Counted from the first letter of the stretch, positions 33,467 to 43,564 are shown. The stretch: DNA of 64,000 nucleotides from Corynebacterium propinquum DSM 44285 (GCF_000375525.1 NZ_AQXC01000006.1:82632-146631), one strand, 5' to 3'. Notes: generated by a model not told the origin, from the letters alone. Made by a program: numbers and translations.

Positions 33467-33793
33467 CTAGCGCTCCATCGGAAGCTCAGCGTCCTTCCAC
33501 GCCAATGTGCCACCAGCAACGCTAAATGCCGTGGCACCGGTTGCCTGCGTGAGGTACTCGCAGGCCTTGGCAGAACGGCCACCGGCCTTGCAAATGATGT
33601 AGACATCCTGGTCAGTGTTGATCTGGCTGGCATATTCCGCGAACTCGCTCAAAGGAAAATTCACCGTGCCGATGGCATGTCCCGCGGCGTACTCGTCGCG
33701 CTCACGCACATCGATAAATTGCGCGTCGGCAGGAACCTCGTGCACAGAAACTTCGTTGACAGTTACTTCTTGCTTGTTGCCTTCGTTGCTCAT
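33467..33793 (-). CDS. Rhodanese-like domain protein
   Basis: A 108-residue single rhodanese domain: FIDVRERDEYAAGHAIGTVN, then the active-site loop IICKAGGRSAKACEYL with the catalytic Cys, and VAGGTLAWKDAELPME at the end. It probably transfers sulfane sulfur to an unidentified acceptor. It lies downstream of the DUF559 gene, same strand, 91 bp apart. Confidence 0.9.
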   Translation of the reverse strand: MSNEGNKQEVTVNEVSVHEVPADAQFIDVRERDEYAAGHAIGTVNFPLSEFAEYASQINTDQDVYIICKAGGRSAKACEYLTQATGATAFSVAGGTLAWKDAELPMER

Positions 33794-33884
33794 GACACCA
33801 GCCTAGTGCGAAAAACTCGCTCTCGCGGCGTGACCGTGCGGTTGCCATAGGGTGCAGGTACCGCGTGTGGCTTGGCGACGCGGC

Positions 33885-34697
33885 TTAGTCCCACAACCGA
33901 TGCCACAGCCACGGCGGGCGCGCGAACGGGCGCTTGCGTTTGGCAATGGCACGCACGTGTTCTGCCACGAACCTCGGGTAATGGTTAATCGTCGTCGCAG
34001 TGTAATGCAGCGGCGTCCATCCGCGATGGACGGCATCGTTGAGTTTGTGGCGGTCTAATTCAAACTGGCGACGGTTTTCCGCATGGTGATAGGCGAATCC
34101 GTCGACTTCGATGGCGATTTTGTAGTGCTCGAGAACCAGATCCCAGTGATAAGGGCCGATCTTTACGTTATTTCGGACTGTGAAATGCTGCTCCAGGGTA
34201 CGAGTGAGTTGGCGCTCCGGCACGCTATCGGTGCCGATAATTGCGTGATCGAGAGCGCATTTTACCTGGTGCGGGAAACGCCGGAATTCCTGCTTGTTCA
34301 GTTGCAATCTTTGGTGTCCATCCTTGCCGGAGTAAAAGGCTTCCAGGAAGGCGACGGCGTCGTCATGCGGCATTGTTTCCACGGCTTGTAAAGGGTTGCA
34401 AATAGTGACGCCATCCCAGGTGAGCGCACCTTTCGGGCGAGCGCGACGAGACGTGAAATAACTACTCGCTGGTAGCGACGATTCACGCAGGAGCTCCAAC
34501 GGGAAACTCAACGGTTGGTCGAGGTGTTTGCGGGCAGCCGATGCGCCGTCGAGCGCACAGTCCGGCCACTGCTCGCTTATGATGCGTGCGAGTTGCTCCG
34601 GCGTGGGCTTGTCGGACAGATAAAGCCCGTTGGCGATGCGGATTGCGCCGTGCCGTGCCGCTTTTTGGCCGGCATTCCTCCCCCGAAAAATGTGCAC
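33885..34697 (-). CDS. DUF559 (Vsr/MTES-like nuclease fold) protein
   Basis: A 270-residue protein. The C-terminal 110 residues carry the DUF559 pattern related to Vsr-type endonucleases: GPYHWDLVLEHYKIAIEVDG (Asp and Glu-x-Asp), HHAENRRQFELDRHKLN and a final beta-strand region. The N-terminal half resembles the AbiEi-like part that often accompanies DUF559, with weak conservation. Biological role is unknown; related genes are abundant and variable in actinobacteria. The GTG start at 34697 lies about 40 bp from a large inverted repeat. Codon use looks less biased than that of neighbours, in keeping with an accessory gene. Confidence 0.75.
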   Translation of the reverse strand: MHIFRGRNAGQKAARHGAIRIANGLYLSDKPTPEQLARIISEQWPDCALDGASAARKHLDQPLSFPLELLRESSLPASSYFTSRRARPKGALTWDGVTICNPLQAVETMPHDDAVAFLEAFYSGKDGHQRLQLNKQEFRRFPHQVKCALDHAIIGTDSVPERQLTRTLEQHFTVRNNVKIGPYHWDLVLEHYKIAIEVDGFAYHHAENRRQFELDRHKLNDAVHRGWTPLHYTATTINHYPRFVAEHVRAIAKRKRPFARPPWLWHRLWD

Positions 34698-34734
34698 TCG
34701 TATTCCCCCGAAAGCTTATGAAATTGCGTTTGGT

Positions 34735-34800
34735 GGTGCATTTTTACAAATAGTGGGCCTGAAACCCCCGATTTTCGCGGCCTATTTGTAAAAATGCACC
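34735..34800. repeat. Large inverted repeat with 19-bp arms
   Basis: GGTGCATTTTTACAAATAG (34735-34753) is the exact reverse complement of 34782-34800. The spacer is 28 bp, with inner GGCC pairs that can extend the stem. The outer flanks also match (TTTGGTG) after a 3-base GTG duplication in the left arm. It lies between ppa and the DUF559 gene. Confidence 0.85.
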
Positions 34801-34838
34801 AAACTCACGAATCAGGCCGCACGAAACGCCCCCCCCGA

Positions 34839-34858
34839 CGCCCCCCCCAAAGCGCCCC
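34839..34858. repeat. Two C8 homopolymer tracts
   Basis: Runs of eight C at 34839-34846 and 34851-34858, separated by GACG, downstream of ppa. Such tracts are prone to slippage but here lie in non-coding DNA. Confidence 0.8.
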
Positions 34859-34914
34859 AAAACACGCCCACGCGCGCCTCGCACGGCCCCAAGCAGGCTA
34901 TAACAAGCTACAAC

Positions 34915-35391
34915 CTAACCCTTGTAGCGCTCGAGAGCCTCAGCGTGGATCTTTTCCGCCTCGGCCTTGTCGCCCCAACCGGAACCGGTGACTTCCTTGT
35001 TTGGCTCCAGGTCCTTGTAGCGGGTGAAGAAGTGCTCGATCTCGTCCTTGGTGTGCTGGTCGACGTCGTCGATGTCCTGGATGTGCGCCCAGCGTGGGTC
35101 GTCGACCACGGCCAGCAGCTTGTCGTCGCCGCCGGCTTCGTCGGTCATCTTGAACACGCCGACGATGCGCGATTCCACAACCACGCCCGGGAACACTGGC
35201 TCTGGCAGGATGACCAGCGCATCCAATGGGTCGCCGTCTTCGCCGAGGGTGTGGTCGATGAAGCCGTAGTCGGCCGGGTAGGCCATTGGGGTGAACAGGT
35301 AGCGGTCCAGGTAGACCTTGCCGGACTCGTGGTCGATCTCGTATTTGTTGCGGGAACCGCGTGGGATTTCAATGGTTACTTCAACGCTCAT
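34915..35391 (-). CDS. ppa: Inorganic pyrophosphatase
   Basis: Hydrolyses pyrophosphate to phosphate and drives biosynthetic reactions; cytoplasmic and Mg-dependent. The 158-residue protein starts [20 protein letters not shown]. It has the family signature [12 protein letters not shown] with the catalytic aspartates, and [20 protein letters not shown] 35391 was chosen because AAAGG lies about 8 bases upstream and the family begins here; an ATG three codons earlier (35400) is too close to that site. Confidence 0.96.
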   Translation of the reverse strand: MSVEVTIEIPRGSRNKYEIDHESGKVYLDRYLFTPMAYPADYGFIDHTLGEDGDPLDALVILPEPVFPGVVVESRIVGVFKMTDEAGGDDKLLAVVDDPRWAHIQDIDDVDQHTKDEIEHFFTRYKDLEPNKEVTGSGWGDKAEAEKIHAEALERYKG

Positions 35392-35623
35392 TGCATCCAC
35401 CTTTCTGTGGTTGAGGTTCGTTTAGTTGGTACTTGTCAGCATCCTCAATCACTCTGGCGGCCGTCCTTCTTTAGGCTTTCCGTTCTGCCGAGCGCCCGCC
35501 GAGCGATTGCAGTCGGTTGCCCACTTTACCTGCCCAGGCCAATCGCCCCGGCGCAGGCGTGCCGCATCCTTGCTCTCGGGATCGCGCGGAGATTCGCACT
35601 GATCCGCGCTAGAATCAACCGCC

Positions 35624-36958
35624 ATGAAGGTTTTCTGGTGGGTTTCGGTAGTCATCGCCCTGGTTGCTGTCGCTGCTACCGCGACGGTGGGGGTGGCCTA
35701 CCACCGGGCTTATAGTGACGTGGAATCTGCGCCACCGTATCAGTTGGCCCCCGCAAAGTTGCCGGTCACGCCCGTTGAGCCTTCGCTTGCCGACGATGGC
35801 AGCACCATCAGCCCGGCTGCTGGCTTCCAGGCGCCGGCGATTGATGGCCAGCTGGGGGCGGCAGTGGTGGATCTGACCACGCAAGAAAGCGTCTATGAGC
35901 ATGATGCGCACCGGCAGTTGGTTCCGGCGTCGTCGACGAAGATTGTGACCGCGACTGCCGCTTTGGCCAGCATGGATCTGGATAAGCGCCTGCACACGGT
36001 GATTGAGCATGATGGCGCGCACGTCGTTATCCGCGCTGCGGGGGATGTGTGGCTTGATGATGCGGCGTTGGATGCGGCGGCTGCTGCGATCGGGCATGCG
36101 GATTCTGTGGAGATCGATACCAGCCTGTGGTCTGGGCCGACGCAAGCTGAAGGTTGGGATCCGAGGAATGTCGCCGAGGGCTATATCGCGCCGATGGAAC
36201 CGGCGATGCTCTACGGCGGGCGGATCGGCGCTACCAGCGGGGATGTGCCGCGTTCGACCACACCTGCGTTGGATGTGGCCCAAGCACTGGCAGACCGCGT
36301 CGGTGCCAGCCACGTCGCTGTCAATGACAATGCCGCGCCGCTGCCCGCGGTGACCACCCTGGAGTCGCCAATTCTGCGCGAGCGCTTGGAATTGATGATC
36401 AAGCATTCCGATAATGTCATGGCAGAAGCCATCGCGCGTGAAACCGCGGTAGCCCGTGGTATGCAACCGGCGTCGTTTAGCGATGCCACCAGCGCGACCC
36501 TGGAGATTCTGCGTGAGATCGGCCTGGATACCGCGAATATGCAGATCAGTGATAACTCCGGGTTGTCTTCCCAGAATCGGCTGACTGCGCATGGGTTGTT
36601 GCAGTGTCTGCAGGTTGCAGCGCATGGTGCTGCTAGTGCCGATGATGGGGGAGACACCCGCGCGGACGCCGGGGACGCGGGTGAGCCTGGTGACAACGTC
36701 GGGGATTTGCGCAGCCTGCTGGACGTGTTGCCGGTCGCCGGTGGTGACGGCACGTTGGATGATCGCTACGCCGACCTTTCTGCCCGCGGATATGCACGCG
36801 CGAAAACCGGCACGCTGACGGATACCTCCGCTCTGGTTGGCATCGTGACCGGACGCAGCGGGCATACCTATGCCTATAGCTTGCTGGTGAACGACGCGCC
36901 GATCCTGCCCGCCCGCGCGCAACTCGACGAGTTTGTCTCCGCGCTGCGGGAGCATTAA
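35624..36958 (+). CDS. dacB: D-alanyl-D-alanine carboxypeptidase / PBP4 (S13 family)
   Basis: Cell-wall enzyme acting on peptidoglycan stem peptides outside the membrane. The 444-residue protein has an N-terminal membrane anchor or signal (WWVSVVIALVAVAATATVGV). The three penicillin-binding motifs are SSTK (Ser near 103), SDN in MIKHSDNVMAEAIA (near 262) and KTG in YARAKTGTLTDTS (near 394). A TAGAAT -10-like box at 35610-35615 is 8 bases from the ATG. tilS follows by 38 bp, the usual pairing in actinobacteria. Confidence 0.93.
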   Translation: MKVFWWVSVVIALVAVAATATVGVAYHRAYSDVESAPPYQLAPAKLPVTPVEPSLADDGSTISPAAGFQAPAIDGQLGAAVVDLTTQESVYEHDAHRQLVPASSTKIVTATAALASMDLDKRLHTVIEHDGAHVVIRAAGDVWLDDAALDAAAAAIGHADSVEIDTSLWSGPTQAEGWDPRNVAEGYIAPMEPAMLYGGRIGATSGDVPRSTTPALDVAQALADRVGASHVAVNDNAAPLPAVTTLESPILRERLELMIKHSDNVMAEAIARETAVARGMQPASFSDATSATLEILREIGLDTANMQISDNSGLSSQNRLTAHGLLQCLQVAAHGAASADDGGDTRADAGDAGEPGDNVGDLRSLLDVLPVAGGDGTLDDRYADLSARGYARAKTGTLTDTSALVGIVTGRSGHTYAYSLLVNDAPILPARAQLDEFVSALREH

Positions 36959-36996
36959 CGGCAACAGCAGCGAGAAATTCAGTGGAGGAACATGCA

Positions 36997-38034
36997 ATGG
37001 AGGACTGCCGCGTGCAGAAGAACCTCCATGCTTTACGCGGCGGCAGCGCACCGTTTTGGCCGCGGCGGTCCCCAAATTTCCTGCAGGTACGTACCGCTCT
37101 GCGGGTTGCCATGCAACGTCAGCGCCAGGGTCACGCGCAATTCATCATCGCTGTCAGCGGCGGCCCGGATTCGTTAGCGTTGGCGGCGGCCGCGGCGGCG
37201 GAAAAACTCGACGCCTCCGTAGTCAGCATTGACCATGGCTTGCAAGAAGGTTCGCGGGAAGTCAGCGAGCGTGCGATCGCCCAGGTGCGCCAATGGGGGT
37301 TGGATGGCCAGGTGGTGCCGGTGACTGTTGCGAAAGAATCCGCGGAACAATCGCTCGAAGCCGCCGCACGCCATGCGCGCTACCAGGCTTTGGGAGAAAT
37401 CGCGGGTGACCGGCCGATCCTGCTGGCACACACCGGTGATGACCAGGCAGAAACCCTGCTGCTCGGGCTACTCCGCGGCAAGGCTAGCGCGATGCGGGAG
37501 GTCTCCGATTACCAGGGGCACACGTTGCTGCGCCCGTTGCTGCCGATTCGCCGCGAAAACACTGTCGGCGCCTGCACAGAACTCGGGGTCGCGGCGTGGA
37601 ATGACCCGCATAACGCTGATGTGGCTTTTCGACGCGTGGCCATTCGTCGGCGCGTGCTCCCGCTGTTGGATGAGATTGTCGGTGGAGACGCCAGCGCCCC
37701 GCTGATGCAGGCAGCCGAGCTGATCCGCGAGGACGAGGACTACCTGCAGCATGTGGCAGCGTTGCCGCACGAGACCGGGGCAATATCGACGCCGCACGAG
37801 ACCGGGGCAACACCCGAGCCACCGAGCCTGGACATCGCCGCACTGGGCCCTAGGCCACTGGCGCGCCGGGCGATCGCGGAGTTCTTGCACCGCCACGGGG
37901 CGCAGGTCACGGCACGCACGCTAGCGGCTAGTATTGCGCTTATCGACGACTGGCACGGGCAAGGCGCAGTTTCTGTCGGTAACAGGTTGGAACTAGCACG
38001 CCAAACTGGCAAACTGGTGCTATTACACAGCTAG
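36997..38034 (+). CDS. tilS: tRNA(Ile)-lysidine synthase
   Basis: Modifies C34 of the AUA-reading tRNA(Ile) with lysine so that it reads AUA instead of AUG. The 345-residue protein has the PP-loop AVSGGPDSLALAAAAA (SGGPDS at 54-59) and the family regions SIDHGLQEGSREVSE, HARYQALGEIAG, AHTGDDQAETLLLGLLRGKA. The ATG at 36997 is preferred because GGAGGAA (36984-36990) is 6 bases away. GTG at 36982 overlaps that site. The 35-40 residues before the PP-loop domain are basic and poorly conserved. Confidence 0.93.
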   Translation: MEDCRVQKNLHALRGGSAPFWPRRSPNFLQVRTALRVAMQRQRQGHAQFIIAVSGGPDSLALAAAAAAEKLDASVVSIDHGLQEGSREVSERAIAQVRQWGLDGQVVPVTVAKESAEQSLEAAARHARYQALGEIAGDRPILLAHTGDDQAETLLLGLLRGKASAMREVSDYQGHTLLRPLLPIRRENTVGACTELGVAAWNDPHNADVAFRRVAIRRRVLPLLDEIVGGDASAPLMQAAELIREDEDYLQHVAALPHETGAISTPHETGATPEPPSLDIAALGPRPLARRAIAEFLHRHGAQVTARTLAASIALIDDWHGQGAVSVGNRLELARQTGKLVLLHS

Positions 38035-38053
38035 CTTGTCGACGTCACCCAGG

Positions 38054-38064
38054 CGTCGGCAAGC
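38054..38064 (+). repeat. Intergenic copy of the dispersed 11-mer CGTCGGCAAGC
   Basis: One of at least 21 exact copies in the window. This copy is outside any gene, 20 bp after tilS. Other exact copies in this orientation start at 14015, 15919, 20369, 27405, 29291, 40873, 42653, 44329, 56290, 62077 and 62905. Copies as GCTTGCCGACG start at 1567, 3333, 5929, 9168, 27758, 35785, 44445, 50608 and 55525. Confidence 0.85.
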
Positions 38065-38171
38065 AGTACGTGATACAACAACTTCATCGGAGTTGCAGCG
38101 CCAACCGTGCTGTCGCTTCGCAGCTCAACCGCTTAACCGCTTAACCTCACAGCCTCACCGAAAGGCCGACC

Positions 38172-38783
38172 ATGGCAGATCACATTCACACCACGGTGGA
38201 AAAATCCGTCGACGATAAATTTTACGACGTCCCGGAAAATCGCTACGGCAGCGATGTTGAATCGGTGCTGATCAGCGAAGAAGAAATCAGACAACGCGTC
38301 AAGGTCCTTGCGGATAAGGTGTCCAAGGACTATGCGGGCAATGATCTGCTGCTGGTGTGCGTGCTGAAAGGCGCGGCGGTATTTTTGACGGACTTCGCGC
38401 GTGAGCTGTCCATCCCGAGCGAGATGGAATTCATGGCGGTGTCCTCCTACGGCAACTCGACGACGTCGTCTGGTGTGGTGCGCATCTTGAAAGACCTGGA
38501 CCGCGACATCGAAGGCAAAGACGTGCTGATCGTCGAGGACATCATCGATTCTGGCCTGACGCTGTCCTGGCTGGTGCGCAACCTGCGCAACCGTAATCCG
38601 AAGTCGCTGAACGTGATCACCCTGTTGCGTAAACCAGAGGTCGTGACCGCGAAGCTGGATCTGTACGACGTCGGCTTCGACATCCCCAACGAATTCGTCA
38701 TCGGCTACGGGCTGGATTACGCCGAACGATACCGCGACCTGCCGTATGTGGGTACGCTGCACCCGGACGTGTACTCGACTTAA
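38172..38783 (+). CDS. hpt: Hypoxanthine phosphoribosyltransferase
   Basis: Salvages hypoxanthine and guanine to IMP and GMP with PRPP. The 203-residue protein shows the type I phosphoribosyltransferase PRPP loop [17 protein letters not shown] and the segments [20 protein letters not shown] and [17 protein letters not shown]. It starts at ATG 38172 after GAAAGG. The tilS-hpt-ftsH order is a widely conserved bacterial arrangement. Confidence 0.95.
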   Translation: MADHIHTTVEKSVDDKFYDVPENRYGSDVESVLISEEEIRQRVKVLADKVSKDYAGNDLLLVCVLKGAAVFLTDFARELSIPSEMEFMAVSSYGNSTTSSGVVRILKDLDRDIEGKDVLIVEDIIDSGLTLSWLVRNLRNRNPKSLNVITLLRKPEVVTAKLDLYDVGFDIPNEFVIGYGLDYAERYRDLPYVGTLHPDVYST

Positions 38784-38864
38784 AACGTCAAGCGTCAAAC
38801 GTGCAACGCCGACCACACAGCGCGCACTGCGGACAACACGTGCACTGGGAATACGTGCACTGCG

Positions 38865-38870
38865 TATAAA
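38865..38870 (+). promoter_or_regulatory. Candidate -10 box of ftsH
   Basis: TATAAA at 38865-38870, 25 bp before the ftsH ATG. It is preceded by two copies of ACGTGCACTG about 17 bp apart (from 38839 and 38854). No clear -35 was found. Confidence 0.35.
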
Positions 38871-38895
38871 TATGTACTGCTCGTAATTAGGATTC

Positions 38896-41076
38896 ATGAA
38901 AAACAAACGCATTATTCAAATCGGAGCCGGCGCCGCCGTGCTTTTGATGCTGTTGTTCACCGTCACCCGGTTGAGCGACGACACCCGCCATTTCCTCGAC
39001 GTAGAAACCTCGCTTGCGCTGGAGCAACTGCAGGAAGAAAACGTCGACAAGGCGCAAATCGATGACCGCGAGCAAACGCTGCGCCTGGAGCTGCGTGAGC
39101 CGATCACCGTCGACGAGCAAGAAGGCGTCGAGTCTGTGATCACGCAATACCCTGCGCGTTCGGCCCCGGAAGTTTTTAACGCGGTGCAAGACGGCAACGT
39201 CGACGAGTATGACACGAACGTCACCAGCGACAGCTTCTTGATGAGCATGCTGTCGTTCTTGCTGCCGATGTTGCTGCTGTTTGGTCTGCTGTTTTTCTTC
39301 CTCACCCGGATGCAAAAGGGCAGCATGCTGGGGATCGGTGGCAACAAAGCCAAAGAGCTCACCAAGGATATGCCCACCAACACCTTCAAGGATGTGGCGG
39401 GTGCCGACGAGGCCGTCGACGAGCTGCACGAGATCAAAGATTTCCTGGAAGATCCCACCCGGTACCACGAATTGGGTGCGAAGATCCCGCGCGGCGTGTT
39501 GCTGTACGGCCCACCGGGCACCGGTAAAACCTTGCTGGCGCGTGCTGTTGCCGGTGAGGCAGGGGTGCCGTTTTATACGATTTCGGGTTCGGATTTCGTC
39601 GAGATGTTCGTCGGCGTCGGTGCTTCCCGTGTTCGTGATCTGTTTAAAACCGCGAAGGAAAACTCGCCGTGCATCATCTTTATTGATGAGATCGATGCCG
39701 TGGGTCGCCAGCGTGGTTCCGGTACCGGCGGCGGGCACGATGAGCGTGAGCAAACCCTGAACCAGATGCTGGTGGAGATGGATGGTTTCGGTGACCGTGA
39801 GGGCGTGATCCTGATTGCCGCCACCAACCGTCCGGACATTCTGGACCCGGCGCTGTTGCGTCCAGGTCGCTTCGACCGGCAGATCCCGGTGACTCCGCCG
39901 GACCTGAAGGGCCGCGAGGCGATCTTGCGTGTGCATTCCGAGGGTAAGCCGTTGGCTAAGCACGTTGACGTGACGCAATTGGCCAAGCGCACTGCGGGCA
40001 TGTCCGGTGCAGATCTGGCGAACGTGCTTAACGAGGCCGCGCTGTTGACCGCGCGCATCGGCGGCAACGTGATTACTGCCGACGCATTGGAAGAAGCCAC
40101 CGACCGCGTTGTGGGTGGCCCGCGTCGTTCCTCGAAGGTGATTTCCGAGCAAGAAAAGAAGATCACTGCTTACCACGAAGGCGGTCACACCCTGGCGGCC
40201 TGGGCCTTGCGCGATATTGAGCGCGTGTACAAGGTGACCATCCTGGCACGCGGTCGCACCGGCGGGCATGCGATGACGGCACAAGAAGACGACAAAGGCA
40301 TGTACAACCGCGAGGAAATGTTCGCCCAGCTGGTCTTTGCTATGGGTGGGCGCGCTGCAGAAGAACTCGTGTTTGGCACGCCGACGACGGGCGCGTCCAG
40401 CGATATTGAACAAGCCACCAAGATCGCGCGCGCGATGGTGACCGAATACGGTTTCTCGCCAGCACTGGGCACCGTGAAATACGGGCAAGAACAAGGTGAT
40501 CCATTCTCTGGCCGCGGTGGCGGCGGTACCTCGGGATATTCCGAGCAGATTGCGCACACCATCGACCAGGAGCTGCAGTTCCTGCTGGATAGTGCGCACC
40601 GCAAGGCCTATTCGATTTTGGGCGAGCACCGCGACTACCTGGACAAACTCGCGCTGAAATTGCTGGAAAAAGAAACCCTGCGGCGGCCAGATTTGGAAGC
40701 CATCTTCGACGGGATTGATCCGCAGCGTGTGGATATTTTCGATACCGACGTGCGCTTCCCGCAGCAGGCTGGTTTCGAGCCGGTGAAAACCCCAACAGAG
40801 TTGGCGAAAGAGCGGGGCGAGGAACCGCCGAAGCGTTTGTCGCTGCTGGAGGCGTCGCTGCTGGCTCGCGAGCGTCGGCAAGCAGCCCAGAAGGATGGTG
40901 CTGATGAGCATGCTGTCGAGGAAGGCGAGATCGGATTGATCTTCGGTGACAACAATGCTGTGGGCGTGACCGGGCTGCCGAAGTTGGAAGCCGCGGAGCA
41001 GACCGGAAAGCATCGCAAAGATGGGCCGGGGCACGAACAAAATGACGAGCAGGGTAGGGACAACAAGGATGACTAA
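38896..41076 (+). CDS. ftsH: ATP-dependent zinc metalloprotease FtsH
   Basis: Membrane-anchored AAA+ protease for quality control. The 726-residue protein has an N-terminal helix ([19 protein letters not shown]), an extracytoplasmic domain of about 80 residues and a second helix ([20 protein letters not shown]). The AAA domain carries Walker A GPPGTGKT near 205, Walker [16 protein letters not shown] and GRFDRQIPV. The zinc site is HEGGHT near 427. The last 90 residues are hydrophilic, as in actinobacterial FtsH. It overlaps folE by 8 bp. Confidence 0.96.
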   Translation: MKNKRIIQIGAGAAVLLMLLFTVTRLSDDTRHFLDVETSLALEQLQEENVDKAQIDDREQTLRLELREPITVDEQEGVESVITQYPARSAPEVFNAVQDGNVDEYDTNVTSDSFLMSMLSFLLPMLLLFGLLFFFLTRMQKGSMLGIGGNKAKELTKDMPTNTFKDVAGADEAVDELHEIKDFLEDPTRYHELGAKIPRGVLLYGPPGTGKTLLARAVAGEAGVPFYTISGSDFVEMFVGVGASRVRDLFKTAKENSPCIIFIDEIDAVGRQRGSGTGGGHDEREQTLNQMLVEMDGFGDREGVILIAATNRPDILDPALLRPGRFDRQIPVTPPDLKGREAILRVHSEGKPLAKHVDVTQLAKRTAGMSGADLANVLNEAALLTARIGGNVITADALEEATDRVVGGPRRSSKVISEQEKKITAYHEGGHTLAAWALRDIERVYKVTILARGRTGGHAMTAQEDDKGMYNREEMFAQLVFAMGGRAAEELVFGTPTTGASSDIEQATKIARAMVTEYGFSPALGTVKYGQEQGDPFSGRGGGGTSGYSEQIAHTIDQELQFLLDSAHRKAYSILGEHRDYLDKLALKLLEKETLRRPDLEAIFDGIDPQRVDIFDTDVRFPQQAGFEPVKTPTELAKERGEEPPKRLSLLEASLLARERRQAAQKDGADEHAVEEGEIGLIFGDNNAVGVTGLPKLEAAEQTGKHRKDGPGHEQNDEQGRDNKDD

Positions 41077-41665
41077 CGCTGAGAGCACAGGCAACGTCGG
41101 CAGTTTTGATCAACAGCGCGCCGAAGCTGCGGTGCGGGAACTGTTATTCGCCGTCGGCGAGGACCCGGACCGCGAAGGCCTGCGCGATACCCCGGCCCGT
41201 GTGGCCCGTGCGTACAAAGAATCTTTTGCTGGCCTGCACGAAGACCCTACCGCGGTATTGGAACGGACGTTTTCGGAAGACCACCAGGAATTGGTGCTGG
41301 TGCGCGATATCCCGATTTATTCCACCTGCGAGCATCACTTGGTGCCGTTTTTCGGCAGCGTGCATATTGGTTATATCCCAGGTCGCAACGGCGATGTCAC
41401 TGGTTTGTCCAAGCTGGCGCGCCTGGCGGATTTGTATGCCAAACGCCCGCAGGTCCAAGAACGGCTGACCAGCCAGATTGCCGATGCGTTGATGAACAAG
41501 TTGCAGGCGCAATCGGTGATCGTCGTCATTGAATGCGAACACCTGTGCATGGCGATGCGTGGAATCCGGAAACCGGGTGCCGTGACGACGACGTCCGCGG
41601 TGCGTGGTGGTTTCCGAGTGAATGCTTCGTCCCGTGCAGAAGTTATGAGCCTTATCAGGAGCTAA
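41069..41665 (+). CDS. folE: GTP cyclohydrolase I
   Basis: Converts GTP to dihydroneopterin triphosphate, the first step of folate synthesis. The 198-residue protein has [20 protein letters not shown], the zinc and substrate region [20 protein letters not shown] and the C-terminal [23 protein letters not shown] 41069 overlaps the ftsH stop (ATGACTAA), which indicates coupling; an in-frame upstream start at 41021 lies fully inside ftsH. AGGGTAGGGA (41051-41060) is a suitable ribosome-binding site. Confidence 0.96.
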   Translation: MTNAESTGNVGSFDQQRAEAAVRELLFAVGEDPDREGLRDTPARVARAYKESFAGLHEDPTAVLERTFSEDHQELVLVRDIPIYSTCEHHLVPFFGSVHIGYIPGRNGDVTGLSKLARLADLYAKRPQVQERLTSQIADALMNKLQAQSVIVVIECEHLCMAMRGIRKPGAVTTTSAVRGGFRVNASSRAEVMSLIRS

Positions 41666-41674
41666 GCAGCCAGA

Positions 41675-42589
41675 ATGGATACGCCGGATATGTCGCACGA
41701 TTTCTCCCATCACGCACCGCCGCGCCCACCCGCGCTGGTGTTGCCTGATTCTTCCGAGGCGGCACGGCGGGCGCGTTGCCAAGTGATGGGCATCGTAAAC
41801 GTCACCGATGATTCCTTTTCTGATGGTGGACAATTCAATACCGTCGATCGCGCTGTCGAGCACGCCCACCGGCTGATTCACCAGGGTGCGGACATCATCG
41901 ACGTCGGCGGCGAATCCACCCGCCCGGGGGCCAAGCGGGTGGACCCGGACCAAGAAAAACAACGCATCACCCCGGTGATCCGGGAACTCGCTGCCGCGGG
42001 CATCGTGACCTCGATCGATACCATGCGAGCGTCCACCGCAGAAGCCGCTGTGGACGCTGGAGTATCCATGATCAATGATGTCTCTGGTGGCATGGCAGAC
42101 CCGCACATGTACCGCGTGATGGCAGCGTCCGGGCTTCCGGTGTGCCTGATGCACTGGCAAACCCTGCAATTTGGTGATGCCAGCGGCGAACACGATGGCG
42201 ACGTGGTGGCCGATGTACACGCGAGCCTGGACCGGCTGGTTGATAATGCACTGGCTGCTGGGGTGGCAGAGCACAATATTGCCTTGGACCCGGGCCTGGG
42301 TTTTGCGAAATCCGCGCAAGACAACTGGGCTCTGCTGCACGCACTGCGTAGCTTTACCGAAGGCCGCTTCCCGATCCTCGTGGGGGCTTCGCGCAAGCGA
42401 TTCTTAGCAGCGATCCGCGGGGCGCGGGGGCTGGAATCAGGCCCGCAATTGGCCGACCCAGCCACGGCGGCTGTGACGGCGCTTTCTGCACAGGCAGGAG
42501 CGTGGGCGGTGCGCGTGCACGAGGTTGCGGTCTCGCGGGATTCCGTCGACGTTGCCCACGCCTGGCAGACTGGTGGGAGCCAGGAATAG
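41675..42589 (+). CDS. folP: Dihydropteroate synthase
   Basis: Joins p-aminobenzoate to the pterin; the sulfonamide target. The 304-residue TIM-barrel protein has VMGIVNVTDDSFSDGG, DIIDVGGESTRPGAKRV, SMINDVSGGMADPHMY, and ILVGASRKRFLAAI. The 35 residues before the barrel are a Pro/His-rich extension, so the start might be the Met at 41690. It is 9 bp after folE. Confidence 0.95.
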   Translation: MDTPDMSHDFSHHAPPRPPALVLPDSSEAARRARCQVMGIVNVTDDSFSDGGQFNTVDRAVEHAHRLIHQGADIIDVGGESTRPGAKRVDPDQEKQRITPVIRELAAAGIVTSIDTMRASTAEAAVDAGVSMINDVSGGMADPHMYRVMAASGLPVCLMHWQTLQFGDASGEHDGDVVADVHASLDRLVDNALAAGVAEHNIALDPGLGFAKSAQDNWALLHALRSFTEGRFPILVGASRKRFLAAIRGARGLESGPQLADPATAAVTALSAQAGAWAVRVHEVAVSRDSVDVAHAWQTGGSQE

Positions 42590-42703
42590 GTAGCAAAACT
42601 AAAGCGGGCAGAACGCCGGCGCGGGCGCCGGCAAGAATTGCAGCGCGGCGGGCGTCGGCAAGCAAAAAAACCAGCAAACTCACGGCAAGGAAGGCAGCAC
42701 TGG

Positions 42704-43054
42704 ATGGACCGGATCGAACTGAAGGGCGTGGAATGCTACGGCTACCACGGTGTGCTGGAAGAAGAGCGTCGGCACGGCCAAACTTTTTATGTGGACCTGA
42801 CGTGTTGGTTAGATTTTTCGCAGGCGAAACAGCTGGACGATACCGTGAACTACGCCGAGCTGGCACAGTTAGCGCACGACATTATGACCGGTGAGCCGGA
42901 AGATCTGATTGAAGCCGTCGCCAACCGCATTGCGAACCAAACGCTGGCCACGTATGAACAGTTGGCATCCATCGAGGTCACCGTGCACAAACCGTCTGCA
43001 CCGATCCCGCTGCCGTTCCAGGATGTTGCTGTGGTTGCACGGAGGCGCCGATGA
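42704..43054 (+). CDS. folB: Dihydroneopterin aldolase
   Basis: Cleaves dihydroneopterin to hydroxymethyl-dihydropterin and glycolaldehyde. The 116-residue protein begins MDRIELKGVECYGYHGVLEE, the family signature, and has LIEAVANRIANQTL with the active-site lysine replaced in position by the family C-terminal region VTVHKPSAPIPLPF. ATG 42704 is preferred over an in-frame start at 42638 because the family begins here and AAGGAAGG lies at 42688-42695. It overlaps folK by 4 bp. Confidence 0.94.
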   Translation: MDRIELKGVECYGYHGVLEEERRHGQTFYVDLTCWLDFSQAKQLDDTVNYAELAQLAHDIMTGEPEDLIEAVANRIANQTLATYEQLASIEVTVHKPSAPIPLPFQDVAVVARRRR

Positions 43055-43557
43055 GGATTACCGCAGTGTTATCCATTGGTTCCAACATGGACGATTCCCG
43101 CGAGCTGCTGGATTCCGTCTACCGCGATTTTGCTGGGAAGGGCCAGTTGCGCGCTGCCTCGTCGATCTATCGCACCCCGGCGTGGGGAGTCGAGGATCAG
43201 CCCGATTTTTTGAACGCTATCTTGCTGGTGGAAGTTGACCAGACCCCGCTGGAACTATTGCACCGCGGCCAGGAACTGGAAAACGCCGCCGGGCGCGTGC
43301 GCGTGCAAAAGTGGGGACCACGCACCCTGGATGTTGATATTGTCGCGGCGTGGGACAGCGATGCCACCGAAATCACCAGTGACACCGAAGAACTTCGCCT
43401 GCCGCACCCGCATGCCCACGAGCGCGCCTTCGTGTTGCAGCCGTGGCTGGAGATCAACCCAGATGCGGAGCTCGGTGGGCAGCGTGTCGCAGAGCTGTTG
43501 GATGAGCTTAGCGACTACGAGAAAGCGGGAATCACCCGCGGGGAAAGCTTCCGGTGA
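43051..43557 (+). CDS. folK: Hydroxymethyl-dihydropterin pyrophosphokinase
   Basis: Activates hydroxymethyl-dihydropterin with ATP for condensation by FolP. The 168-residue protein has AVLSIGSNMDDSRELLDSVY, the signature WGPRTLDVDIVAAW and LPHPHAHERAFVLQPWLEI. The start overlaps the folB stop as ATGA. Folate genes thus run folE-folP-folB-folK, the usual actinobacterial order. Confidence 0.95.
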   Translation: MRITAVLSIGSNMDDSRELLDSVYRDFAGKGQLRAASSIYRTPAWGVEDQPDFLNAILLVEVDQTPLELLHRGQELENAAGRVRVQKWGPRTLDVDIVAAWDSDATEITSDTEELRLPHPHAHERAFVLQPWLEINPDAELGGQRVAELLDELSDYEKAGITRGESFR

Positions 43558-43564
43558 TCACACG

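Noticed and set aside
38887..41094. 735-codon minus-strand frame opposite ftsH
   Set aside because: Spans the whole ftsH gene in a shadow frame, with His/Gln/Arg-rich translation and no domain.
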